Shown in pieces: positions 1-7,311 of a stretch of 54,668 bases of DNA. The notes under the pieces were generated by a model, which saw nothing but the letters and a program-made list of their open reading frames with translations, was not told the DNA's origin and ran no database searches. Source of the DNA: Mycobacterium sp. IS-1496 (GTDB taxonomy: Bacteria > Actinomycetota > Actinomycetes > Mycobacteriales > Mycobacteriaceae). The DNA is taken from positions 1-54,668 of the forward strand of contig NZ_LQIU01000031.1 of NCBI RefSeq assembly GCF_001499995.1. The letters run 5' to 3'. Numbering within the stretch: position 1 is the stretch's first letter; each line of letters starts with the position of its first letter. The position numbers and the translations under genes are program-made.

Positions 1-181
1 TGGAGAACACCAGCCGAGAAACTCAACGAACTACTCTCAAACCCACCAGCTGTTGCATCCACCGCTTGAAACCGCCGGCCGATTCGCGATCTGACAGCAG
101 TCTCAGCGAATGCCGACTTTTGACGAAAGCGTCAGCGGGGCACGGTTGTTCGCCATTCGGTAGCCGGGCTAAGGTGTTCGC

Positions 182-418
182 GTGATCCGATCGAGAATGC
201 GCAAGACCGTGGCACTGGCAACCGGCGCGATGGCGCTGCCCGTCGGCGTCGCCCTCGCGGCAGCCGCCCCCGCGTCGGCCGGACCGGACGTCTGCGTCAG
301 CGGCCCCTACGGAGTGGCCTACGCCTGCGTCGACACCCCGGGATGGGTGCAGTGGTACGACGACGGGCCGCGCGGACGGGGCAACGGCCATTGGAAGCAC
401 GGCCACCACAACCACTGA
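182..418 (+). CDS. small secreted His-rich protein
   Basis: A 78-residue protein from a GTG start; an in-frame ATG at 197 is an equally possible start. The N-terminus has basic residues (R3, R5, R7, K8), then a hydrophobic Ala/Val/Leu stretch and an APASAG junction typical of a Sec signal peptide cleaved near residue 33. The mature part of about 45 residues has two cysteines (VCVSG and YACVD) that could form one disulfide, a Trp/Asp-rich middle, and the tail GHWKHGHHNH, which could bind metal. No family recognised; short exported proteins of this design are common in mycobacteria. It ends one base before the stop codon of the convergent GAF-ANTAR gene. Confidence 0.6.
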   Translation: MIRSRMRKTVALATGAMALPVGVALAAAAPASAGPDVCVSGPYGVAYACVDTPGWVQWYDDGPRGRGNGHWKHGHHNH

Positions 419-1102
419 TCAGCCGCGGGTGTCGATCACCTGCTGAGCGATCTCGGTGAGCTTCTTGTTGCTGTCCTGCGAGAGTCGGCGCATCATCTCG
501 AACGCCTGGACGTCGTCGACCTTGTAGCGCTCCATGATGATCCCCTTGGCCTGCCCGATCCGGTCACGGGTGGACAGCGCAGATCTGAGCTGCTCGCCTT
601 CGCGGTGGGCGAGCAGGGCGGCCGCGGCGTGCGCGGCCAGCACCGTGCCGGTGGTCTCAGACTCGTCGTCCCACACCCGGGGCTGCAAGCCGAACAGGTT
701 GAGCGCCCCGGCGGTGCGGTCGGCGGTGTAGAGCTTGAACGACAGCCCGCTGAACACCCCCATCTCGACACACGCCGGTGCGTACTGCGGCCAACGGGTC
801 TCCTCGCGGAAGTCGTCGGTGCGCACCACGACGTCATCGAGCGCCGCCTGCACGCAGGGCCCCTCGTTGTACTTCATCTGCAGTTCGTCGAGCCGTTGCG
901 GCAATTCGGTGACCTGCGCGACCGACTCGAACGTCCCTCCGCGACCGATCAGCAGGATGCCCGCGGCGTCCACGCCCGGGATAAGCTCCTTGGCCGCCGC
1001 CGTGACGCCGGACAGGATCTCGTCCAGGTCGCGGGGAGAGGCGAGGGTGCGCGCCAACTCCGCCATGCGCATGGCGAGATCGTGCGTCTGCGGTTGGGTC
1101 AT
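419..1102 (-). CDS. GAF-ANTAR RNA-binding antiterminator regulator
   Basis: A 227-aa protein. Residues about 27-165 form a GAF sensor domain, with the NEGPC segment seen in many mycobacterial GAF-ANTAR proteins. Residues 170-227 form an ANTAR domain (RDRIGQAKGIIMERY at 179-193). ANTAR proteins bind paired hairpins in nascent mRNA and prevent termination; the GAF ligand is unknown. The start was placed at the ATG at 1102 (MTQPQTHDL), because an upstream GTG would add 34 residues with no family character. It converges on the secreted peptide gene; its own upstream region carries a 30-bp palindrome at 1181-1210. Confidence 0.85.
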   Translation of the reverse strand: MTQPQTHDLAMRMAELARTLASPRDLDEILSGVTAAAKELIPGVDAAGILLIGRGGTFESVAQVTELPQRLDELQMKYNEGPCVQAALDDVVVRTDDFREETRWPQYAPACVEMGVFSGLSFKLYTADRTAGALNLFGLQPRVWDDESETTGTVLAAHAAAALLAHREGEQLRSALSTRDRIGQAKGIIMERYKVDDVQAFEMMRRLSQDSNKKLTEIAQQVIDTRG

Positions 1103-1180
1103 GGGGCCAGTCTTCCCGATGTCGGCGAAACGCACACCGGATACGTTTGTGACGTTGCGAGTGGGGAATGGTGCGCTGAG

Positions 1181-1210
1181 GCGGGTGTGGCGGTCGACCA
1201 CCACACCCGC
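1181..1210. repeat. 30-bp near-perfect palindrome upstream of the ANTAR gene
   Basis: Arms GCGGGTGTGG (1181-1190) and CCACACCCGC (1201-1210) are exact reverse complements. Between them lies c-GGTCGACC-a, itself a palindrome, so only one base pair of 15 is mismatched. TGAG flanks both sides as a direct repeat. It sits between divergent genes (ANTAR start 1102, Hsp20 start 1493), so it could be an operator or a hairpin in a leader. The rest of the 390-nt gap holds the CIRCE site and otherwise nothing I can identify. Confidence 0.6.
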
Positions 1211-1393
1211 TGAGGTCTCGTCGGTTCAGACCAGGAGCCGGCGGGGCCGCCCTCATCTGCGCCTCCGGCGCCCGATCCCCGCGCTCGCCCGCGCCGACGG
1301 CCACTCCTTCGGCCGCGCGCCACGGCGGTTCCCGACCGCGGACACGCTTCCCGAAAACACCGCCCCAGCTGCGCCGATCGGCCAAAAAAGGGG

Positions 1394-1420
1394 CTAGCAC
1401 TCTCCCGCACCGAGTGCTAA
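1394..1420 (+). promoter_or_regulatory. CIRCE element (HrcA operator)
   Basis: CTAGCACTC-N9-GAGTGCTAA matches the CIRCE consensus TTAGCACTC-N9-GAGTGCTAA with one change, including the exact 9-nt spacer. HrcA represses chaperone genes through this site. It overlaps a possible -10 hexamer TAATCT (1418-1423), so repressor binding would cover the promoter of the Hsp20 gene downstream. Confidence 0.9.
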
Positions 1421-1492
1421 TCTGACGGTGCACAGTGATTTGGCTACCCGCCAGGGTGGCGGGCTTTCAGATCGACGAGGAGGTGGATTGCT

Positions 1493-1942
1493 GTGCTTCG
1501 CTTTGATCCGTTCAGTGATCTGGACACCTGGACCCGGGGTTTGCTGAGCAGCCAGACCGGATCAACTCGTACTCCCCGGTTCATGCCGATGGACCTCTGC
1601 AAGATCGACGACCACTACGTGCTGACCGCCGACCTTCCCGGCGTCGACCCCGGCTCGGTCGACGTCAACGTCGACAACGGCACGCTCACCATCTCGGCGC
1701 ACCGCACCGCCCGATCCGACGACGCCGCGCAATGGCTTGCCAACGAGCGGTTCTTCGGCAGCTACCGGCGGCAGCTGTCGCTCGGTGAGGGCGTCGACAC
1801 GGGGGCGATTTCGGCGACCTACGAGAACGGCGTGCTGACCGTCACGATCCCGATGGCCGAACGCGCCAAACCGCGCAAGATCGACGTCGCCCACGGCGGC
1901 GGCCAGAAGTCCATCCAACCCACGACCGTCGACGCCGAGTAG
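1493..1942 (+). CDS. Hsp20 / alpha-crystallin small heat-shock chaperone
   Basis: A 149-aa small heat-shock protein that holds unfolding proteins in the cytoplasm. The alpha-crystallin domain spans about residues 33-132, with the family signature NGVLTVTIP at 112-120 and the DLPGVDPGSVDV segment at 47-58. The GTG start at 1493 is fixed by AGGAGG at 1478-1483. The 5' leader contains a CCCGCC/GGCGGG hairpin (1447-1463) that does not pair with the ribosome site. Control by HrcA is inferred from the CIRCE at 1394-1420. A strong hairpin after the stop probably ends transcription. Confidence 0.93.
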   Translation: MLRFDPFSDLDTWTRGLLSSQTGSTRTPRFMPMDLCKIDDHYVLTADLPGVDPGSVDVNVDNGTLTISAHRTARSDDAAQWLANERFFGSYRRQLSLGEGVDTGAISATYENGVLTVTIPMAERAKPRKIDVAHGGGQKSIQPTTVDAE

Positions 1943-1958
1943 CGGCGACACACGGCAC

Positions 1959-1984
1959 AGGCCGCGGGCGCGAGCCCGCGGCCT
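1959..1984. terminator. bidirectional hairpin terminator
   Basis: A perfect 11-bp GC-rich stem (AGGCCGCGGGC with GCCCGCGGCCT) closes a 4-nt GCGA loop between the convergent Hsp20 and membrane-protein genes. There is only a short T run after it (TTGT), as is common in mycobacterial terminators. Confidence 0.8.
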
Positions 1985-1992
1985 TGTCGTGT

Positions 1993-2412
1993 TCAGCGTG
2001 GGTGCCGGGACATCGCCGCGACGAGTGACCACACCGAGCACAACAGGGCGGCGACGGCCACGCCGGCACCGACGTAGAGTCCGTAGCCGGGTTCCACCGG
2101 ATCCTGGACGTTGATGCGGTAGTACCACGCCGTCATCCCGACGATCAGCAGCGAAAGAGCCACGGCGGCAATCGAAGCCGTCCGTTCGGACAGACCCCTC
2201 GCCGCCATCGCCCCGGCCACCACCAGAACCGACGCCAGCAGCACGATCAACTGCCCGGCGCCGAACCGGGGCGGAAGCACCAGGCTGCCGACGGTCCCCC
2301 CGATCGCGCTGGCGCGTCCACCCCCGTCGGCGGTGGTGGTCAGCCACGGCAACCACGCACTCACGGCCAGCGCCGCCGCACACAGCGCGACGAGCCACCC
2401 GGGACGCAGCAT
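1993..2412 (-). CDS. four-helix membrane protein
   Basis: A 139-aa protein with four predicted transmembrane segments: about residues 5-25, 52-72, 78-97 and 110-130. A WLPWLTT motif after the first helix and an extracytoplasmic loop holding YYRINVQDPVEPGYG resemble a common actinobacterial family of small Trp-rich membrane proteins. No catalytic motif seen. It is monocistronic, convergent with Hsp20 and divergent from the cupin gene. Function unknown. Confidence 0.7.
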   Translation of the reverse strand: MLRPGWLVALCAAALAVSAWLPWLTTTADGGGRASAIGGTVGSLVLPPRFGAGQLIVLLASVLVVAGAMAARGLSERTASIAAVALSLLIVGMTAWYYRINVQDPVEPGYGLYVGAGVAVAALLCSVWSLVAAMSRHPR

Positions 2413-2507
2413 GCGATGAGATTAGCGTGCGCGTCCGTGCGCCGGCGTCGACCACCGGGCTGATCATCTCTAGGCTGAGGTGACCTCGACCCAAGGCGGT
2501 GCATGCG

Positions 2508-2954
2508 ATGAGCGATCTCCCGGCGTGGGCGCAGCGGCTCGACCTGTCGCCGCATCCCGAAGGCGGCTGGTACCGGGAGACCTGGCGCAGCGATCTCACC
2601 GTCACGCAGTCGGCTCTGCCGCCGGACTACACCGGCCCGCGCAGCGCGGGAACCGCGATCCTGTTCCTGCTCATGCCGGGTCAGCAGTCGGCGTGGCACA
2701 CCGTGCGCAGCGCCGAACTGTGGCTCTACCACCGCGGCAGCCCGCTGCTGCTGGAGATGGGGCCCGAACACGATTCGGCGACAACGCATCTGCTCGGCAG
2801 CGACATCGACGCCGGGGAGAGCCCGCAGCTGATCGTGCCCGCGCGGCACTGGCAACGCGCCCGCCCCCGCGACGACGAGCCCAGCCTGGTCAGCTGTGTG
2901 GTGATCCCCGGATTCGACTTCGCCGACTTCGAGTTGGGCGCCGTCAACGACTGA
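2508..2954 (+). CDS. cupin-fold protein of the DUF985 type
   Basis: A 148-aa beta-barrel protein. The signature HPEGGWYRETWRS (about 16-28) and SAWHTVRSAELWLYHRG (about 61-77) are hallmarks of the DUF985 cupin family, whose members bind small sugar-like or acidic ligands; the biochemical role is not settled. ATG 2508 was preferred over GTG 2499 because AAGGCGG (2493-2499) lies 8 nt before it. The last bases overlap the 3' end of the convergent BKACE gene. Confidence 0.8.
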   Translation: MSDLPAWAQRLDLSPHPEGGWYRETWRSDLTVTQSALPPDYTGPRSAGTAILFLLMPGQQSAWHTVRSAELWLYHRGSPLLLEMGPEHDSATTHLLGSDIDAGESPQLIVPARHWQRARPRDDEPSLVSCVVIPGFDFADFELGAVND

Positions 2955-3672
2955 GCAGGGCGATCGCGGCCGCAACCAGCGCCGCGTTGTCGGGGGCCAC
3001 CGATCCGTCGGGAAGCCGCAGCGTGTCCTCCAGACCGATCCGCGTCTGCAGCTCGCGCACGCCCGCGTGTTGCAGGACCGGCCAACAGCTTTCGTCGAGG
3101 CCGTGCAGCAGCACCGGTGCCGGCGACTCGGCGGACCGCACGATGTCGAGCAGCGTGTCGGCGGTGTCGGTGTCGCCGTCGCGTGGCAGTTCGATCATCA
3201 CGCGCAGACAGTGCGGCGCAACCTCGGACGCCGCCCACGACTCGGCCGCCTCGGCGTGGAAGATCCCGACCTCCACGCCGAGGCCTCTGCTCAGCAACAG
3301 ATCCGCGAGTTCCGGCGACCCCGGCTCATGCCAGTTCAGCGAGGTGAAGTCCGGGAGGACCGACCAACTCTCCACCGCGCGAAGCCGGTGCCGCGCGTCG
3401 GGCAGCGCCCAGAAGCCGGTCGTCACGCCGAGCGGAAGGCCGGGGGCGGCGTGGCGGACCGCGGCCACCGCTGCCCCGACGATGTCGGGCTCGAGTGAGT
3501 CGGCGCCGTCGGTCCCCTTGGGGTGCAGGTGCACCGACTTCGCCCCGGCCCCGTGGGCGGCGACGGCGGCCGCAGCGAGTTCGTCCGGCGTGACCGGAAG
3601 GGCGGGGTGCTCATCGGGGGTGCGGGCGCCGTTGATGCACGCCTGGACGTAGGTCGGTGACTTCGAGGCCAT
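2944..3672 (-). CDS. BKACE-family beta-keto acid cleavage enzyme
   Basis: A 242-aa TIM-barrel protein of the DUF849/BKACE family. These Zn enzymes condense a beta-keto acid with acetyl-CoA and release acetoacetate plus a new acyl-CoA. The metal-binding His pair is seen as SVHLHPKG (H48, H50), and the N-terminal ACINGARTP matches the family. At 242 aa it is shorter than typical members (about 270-310 aa). The substrate cannot be read from sequence. It lies 47 nt downstream of the GntR gene on the same strand, so the two are probably cotranscribed. Confidence 0.8.
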   Translation of the reverse strand: MASKSPTYVQACINGARTPDEHPALPVTPDELAAAAVAAHGAGAKSVHLHPKGTDGADSLEPDIVGAAVAAVRHAAPGLPLGVTTGFWALPDARHRLRAVESWSVLPDFTSLNWHEPGSPELADLLLSRGLGVEVGIFHAEAAESWAASEVAPHCLRVMIELPRDGDTDTADTLLDIVRSAESPAPVLLHGLDESCWPVLQHAGVRELQTRIGLEDTLRLPDGSVAPDNAALVAAAIALLSR

Positions 3673-3719
3673 GGCTCCATCTTGGCCTGCGGATGTTCGC
3701 GGCGACGGACGATCTTGAG

Positions 3720-4406
3720 TCACCGCTGGATCAGGTCGACGTAACCGCGGATGTGGGCGCACACCAACTCGCCGGCCCGGGCCCCGTGTCCGCGGCGCAC
3801 CGCGGCCAGGATCGCCCGGTGCTCCGCGCGCAGGGTCGTCGCGACGGCCGGCCAGTCGTCGAGCGACGGCACACCGGCCAGCACGTAGCCGTGGATGGAG
3901 TCCCGCAGTGCCGCCATCATCGCCGCCACGACGACGTTGCCCGCCAACTCCGACATCGCGACGTGGAACGCGGCATCGAGGCGCAGGAACTCCTCGGGAC
4001 TCATCCGCGCCTCGTCCATCGCGTCGAGCGTCGCTTCGACGGCGGTCAGGTCCGGCCGCGGGGTGCGATGCGCGGCTTCGCGCAACGCCCAGCTCTCCAA
4101 CAGGATCCGGGTGTCGACGAGGTCGGCGATCGGCAGGTGCCGGGTCGCGGTGTGCAGCCGCAGGGCGGACCCGATCGAGCTGCTCGGATCGGCGACGACG
4201 ACGGCGCCCGCCTCGGGCCCGGAACCCACCGCGGTGCGAACCACCCCCATGGCCTCGAGCACCCGGATGGCCTCCCGCACCGAGGACCGGCTGACCGACA
4301 GTTCGCCGGCCAGCGCCCGCTCCCCCGGCAGCCGGTCCCCGATCGCCAGCGCGCCGCCGGCGAGATCGCGTTCGATCCGCTCGAGGACGAGTTCGTGGGC
4401 GCGCAT
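3720..4406 (-). CDS. FadR-type GntR regulator (LutR/LldR-like)
   Basis: A 228-aa repressor. Residues 1-65 form the winged helix (LPGERALAGELSVSRSSVREAIRVLEAMGVV). Residues about 80-228 form an all-helical FCD ligand domain with candidate metal ligands in DAAFHVAMSELAGN, EHRAIL and HIRGYVD. The start is ATG 4406; the longer frame only reads through the operators. It is divergent from lutABC across two TGGTC-N-GACCA sites, the half-site pattern expected for FadR/LldR regulators, so it probably represses lutABC and itself in response to lactate or a related hydroxy acid. Confidence 0.87.
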   Translation of the reverse strand: MRAHELVLERIERDLAGGALAIGDRLPGERALAGELSVSRSSVREAIRVLEAMGVVRTAVGSGPEAGAVVVADPSSSIGSALRLHTATRHLPIADLVDTRILLESWALREAAHRTPRPDLTAVEATLDAMDEARMSPEEFLRLDAAFHVAMSELAGNVVVAAMMAALRDSIHGYVLAGVPSLDDWPAVATTLRAEHRAILAAVRRGHGARAGELVCAHIRGYVDLIQR

Positions 4407-4432
4407 GCGATGAGGATATCCGTGCGCGCTGG

Positions 4433-4447
4433 TGTGGTCCGACCACA
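4433..4447. promoter_or_regulatory. GntR/FadR-family operator 1
   Basis: TGTGGTC-C-GACCACA, a perfect 15-bp palindrome containing the FadR-family core TGGTC-N-GACCA. Its centre lies 24 bp from that of the second copy, close to two helical turns, so two dimers could bind cooperatively on nearly the same face. Confidence 0.85.
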
Positions 4448-4456
4448 GTGACGTAC

Positions 4457-4471
4457 TGTGGTCGGACCACA
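4457..4471. promoter_or_regulatory. GntR/FadR-family operator 2
   Basis: TGTGGTC-G-GACCACA, identical in both arms to operator 1. It ends 20 nt before the lutA start and overlaps a possible lutA -10 hexamer (TACTGT, 4454-4459), a position suited to blocking the promoter. Confidence 0.85.
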
Positions 4472-4491
4472 GCCCACGCCCCGGAGCCGTC

Positions 4492-5247
4492 ATGCGTATC
4501 GCCCTGTTCGCGACCTGTCTGGCCGACGCCATGTTCCCGCAGGCCGCCATCGCCACCGTGCAGCTCCTCGAGCGGCTCGGCCATGACGTCGTCTTCCCCG
4601 AGAAGCAGACCTGCTGCGGTCAGATGCACGTCAACACGGGCTATCTCAATGAGGCGACCACCCTGGTGCGCCACCACGTCGAGGTGTTCGAACAGGCCGG
4701 GTGCGAGGCCGCCGTGGCGCCGTCGGGGTCTTGCGTGGGCTCGGTCCGCCACCAGCACGCGATAGTCGCCCGCCGGGCCGGCGACGAGCGGCTGGCCGTC
4801 CGCGCGGAAGCCGTCGCCACCCGCACCTACGAGCTGTCCGAATTCCTGGTCGACGTCCTCGGCGTGCGCGACGTCGGCGCCTACTACCCGCACCGGGTGA
4901 CCTACCACCCCACCTGTCACTCGCTGCGGATGCTGCGGGTCGGCGACAAACCGCTGGAGTTGCTGCGCCACGTCCGGGGGCTCACGCTGGTCGAGCTGCC
5001 CGACGCCGAGTCCTGCTGCGGCTTCGGCGGGACCTTCGCGCTCAAGAACGCCGACACCTCGACGGCCATGCTCGCCGACAAGATGGCCCACGTGATCGAG
5101 ACGGGCGCCGAGATCTGCAGCGCGGGCGACTCCTCGTGCCTCATGCACATCGGTGGCGGCCTGAGCCGCCTCCGGTCCGGCGTGCGTACCGTCCACCTCG
5201 CCGAGATCCTCGCCTCGACCGACGACGCCACGGCCGGTGCGCGGTGA
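4492..5247 (+). CDS. lutA: LutA-type lactate utilization iron-sulfur protein
   Basis: A 251-aa protein with two CCG domains (CCGQM at 41-45, SCCGFGG at 174-180, plus ATCLADAMFP near the start and PTCHSLR at 140-146), the cysteine pattern of LutA/GlpC-like subunits that hold a [4Fe-4S] cluster in electron transfer. LutABC together oxidise L-lactate to pyruvate in the cytoplasm. ATG 4492 is preceded by CGGAG (4482-4486). The stop overlaps the GTG start of lutB, so translation is coupled. Confidence 0.92.
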   Translation: MRIALFATCLADAMFPQAAIATVQLLERLGHDVVFPEKQTCCGQMHVNTGYLNEATTLVRHHVEVFEQAGCEAAVAPSGSCVGSVRHQHAIVARRAGDERLAVRAEAVATRTYELSEFLVDVLGVRDVGAYYPHRVTYHPTCHSLRMLRVGDKPLELLRHVRGLTLVELPDAESCCGFGGTFALKNADTSTAMLADKMAHVIETGAEICSAGDSSCLMHIGGGLSRLRSGVRTVHLAEILASTDDATAGAR

Positions 5248-6707
5248 GCACGTTCCTCGGCACCCCCGGCACCGGCAACCTGCGCGGCGACGAGACCTTC
5301 CCACGGGCCGCGCGGAAAGCCTTGCAGGACGCTCAGATGCGGCGCAACGTCGGATACGCCACCCGCACCATCCGGACCAAACGGCTGCACGCGGTGAGCG
5401 AGTGCGCCGACTGGGAAGAGCTGCGGGCGGCGGGCAGCGCGCTCAAACAGGATGTGCTCGCCCGCCTTCCCGAACTGCTCACCGAACTCGAGCGCAACGT
5501 CACCGCCCGCGGCGGGGTGGTGCACTGGGCGCGCGACGCGGACGAGGCGAACCGCATCGTGGGCGAGGTGGCCCGGGCGGCCGGTGCCGACGAGGTGGTC
5601 AAGGTCAAGTCGATGGCCACCCAGGAGATCGGGCTCAACGAGTACCTGGAGTCCATCGGTATCGCGGCGGTCGAAACCGATCTCGCCGAACTGATCGTCC
5701 AACTCGGACATGACAAGCCCAGTCACATCCTGGTGCCGGCGATCCACCGCAACCGCGCGGAGATCCGCGAGATCTTCCGGCGCGAGATGCCGGGTGCGGC
5801 GGACCTGACCGACGAACCGCGCGTCCTCGCCATGGCCGCCCGCGCACATCTGCGCCGCAAGTTCTTGTCGGCCAAGGTCGCGGTCAGCGGGGCCAATTTC
5901 GGTGTGGCCGAGACGGGTACGCTCGCCGTCGTCGAATCCGAGGGCAACGGCCGGATGTGCCTGACGCTGCCGCAGACCCTGATCACCGTGATGGGCATCG
6001 AGAAGGTGGTGCCGCGGTTCACCGACCTCGAGGTGTTCATGCAGCTGCTCCCGCGGTCGTCGACCGCCGAGCGGATGAACCCGTACACCTCGATGTGGAC
6101 CGGGGTGCATCCCGGCGACGGTCCCCGGGAGTTCCACCTCGTGTTGCTCGACAACGGCCGCACCGGCGTGCTCGCCGACGAGGTGGGCCGCGCCGCGCTG
6201 CACTGCATCCGGTGCAGCGCCTGCCTCAACGTGTGCCCGGTCTACGAGCGCACCGGTGGGCACGCCTACGGGTCGGTCTACCCGGGGCCCATCGGGGCGA
6301 TCCTGTCCCCACAGCTGACCGGCACCGCCGGACACGACGATCCCAACGCCTCACTGCCCTATGCCTCGTCGCTGTGCGGCGCGTGTTTCGACGCGTGCCC
6401 CGTGCGCATCGACATCCCGTCGATCCTCGTGCATCTGCGGGCGAAATCGGTGGACCAGGAAAGAGGCGTACGCGGCGGCATACCCGGTGGGCAGGACCTG
6501 GCGATGAAGGCCGCGGCGTGGACGATGGCGTCACCGCGCCGGTTCGCACTGGCCGAGAAGGCGCTGGCCGCCGGACGGTGGGCCGCCGATGCCGACCACC
6601 GCATCACGTCCCTGCCGTGGCCGGGGTCGAAGTGGACCGCCAGCCGCGACATGCCCGAACCACCCGCCGAGACGTTCCGGCAGTGGTGGAGCCGCACCCA
6701 TGGATGA
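5244..6707 (+). CDS. lutB: LutB-type ferredoxin-fold lactate oxidation subunit
   Basis: A 487-aa protein. The first about 300 residues are the LUD domain shared with LutC (GVAETGTLAVVESEGN). Two ferredoxin motifs follow: CIRCSACLNVCP near residue 320 and CGACFDACP near residue 380. This is the family's standard architecture and length. The GTG start at 5244 overlaps the lutA stop (GTGA), and the 3' end overlaps lutC by 8 nt. It is the likely electron-carrying core of the lactate oxidase complex. Confidence 0.93.
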   Translation: MSTFLGTPGTGNLRGDETFPRAARKALQDAQMRRNVGYATRTIRTKRLHAVSECADWEELRAAGSALKQDVLARLPELLTELERNVTARGGVVHWARDADEANRIVGEVARAAGADEVVKVKSMATQEIGLNEYLESIGIAAVETDLAELIVQLGHDKPSHILVPAIHRNRAEIREIFRREMPGAADLTDEPRVLAMAARAHLRRKFLSAKVAVSGANFGVAETGTLAVVESEGNGRMCLTLPQTLITVMGIEKVVPRFTDLEVFMQLLPRSSTAERMNPYTSMWTGVHPGDGPREFHLVLLDNGRTGVLADEVGRAALHCIRCSACLNVCPVYERTGGHAYGSVYPGPIGAILSPQLTGTAGHDDPNASLPYASSLCGACFDACPVRIDIPSILVHLRAKSVDQERGVRGGIPGGQDLAMKAAAWTMASPRRFALAEKALAAGRWAADADHRITSLPWPGSKWTASRDMPEPPAETFRQWWSRTHG

Positions 6708-7311
6708 CGCGAAAGCGGTTGTGCTCGGCCGCATCCGGGACGCTCTCGCGACTGCCCCGCCGCCTGCGGTGCGGGTCCCCCGCGACTACGACCGCGCGCC
6801 GTTACAGGGCCGCGGTGACGTGGCCCGCTTCGCCGAGGCGGTCGGCGAGTACCAGGCACGGGTGCACCACGTCGCGGGCGCGGTGGCGGACACGGTCGGC
6901 GCCTTACTCCCGCCGGGCGCTCGCGTGGTGACCCCGGCCGACGTGCCCGGCGAATGGGTGGACGGCCTCGACGCGGTGCGTGACGTCCCTCCGCTGTCGA
7001 ACGCCGACCTGGACGGGGCCGATGCGGTGGTGACGGGATGCGCGGTGGGCATCGCCGCGACGGGAACCATCGTGCTCGACGCCGGCCCCACACAGGGCAG
7101 GCGGGCGTTGACGCTCATTCCCGACCACCACATCTGCGTGGTGTTCACCCGGCAGATCGTCGACACCGTCCCGCAGGCGTTCGCGGCGCTCGATCCGTTG
7201 CGCCCGTTGACGTTCATCTCCGGGCCGAGCGCCACGAGCGACATCGAACTCAACCGGGTCGAGGGCGTCCACGGCCCGCGCACACTGGACGTGCTGATCG
7301 TCGACGGTTAG
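6700..7311 (+). CDS. lutC: LutC-type LUD-domain subunit
   Basis: A 203-aa LUD-domain protein with the segment AVGIAATGTIVLDAGPTQGRR, close to the nucleotide/anion loop conserved in LutC, and LIPDHHICVV further on. The start ATG 6700 lies inside the end of lutB. It completes a lutABC operon. Its stop overlaps the stop of the convergent lacI-type gene, with no terminator hairpin visible between the two units. Confidence 0.9.
   Translation: MDDAKAVVLGRIRDALATAPPPAVRVPRDYDRAPLQGRGDVARFAEAVGEYQARVHHVAGAVADTVGALLPPGARVVTPADVPGEWVDGLDAVRDVPPLSNADLDGADAVVTGCAVGIAATGTIVLDAGPTQGRRALTLIPDHHICVVFTRQIVDTVPQAFAALDPLRPLTFISGPSATSDIELNRVEGVHGPRTLDVLIVDG

Noticed and set aside
1447..1463. Hairpin in the hsp20 leader as a possible RNA thermometer
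   Set aside because: The stem does not pair with the AGGAGG at 1478-1483, so it does not look like a ROSE or fourU element.
2944..5304. 786-codon minus-strand frame reading through BKACE, gntR and lutA
   Set aside because: Only its last 242 codons (from ATG 3672) form a recognised protein; the rest is antisense or out of frame to other clear genes.
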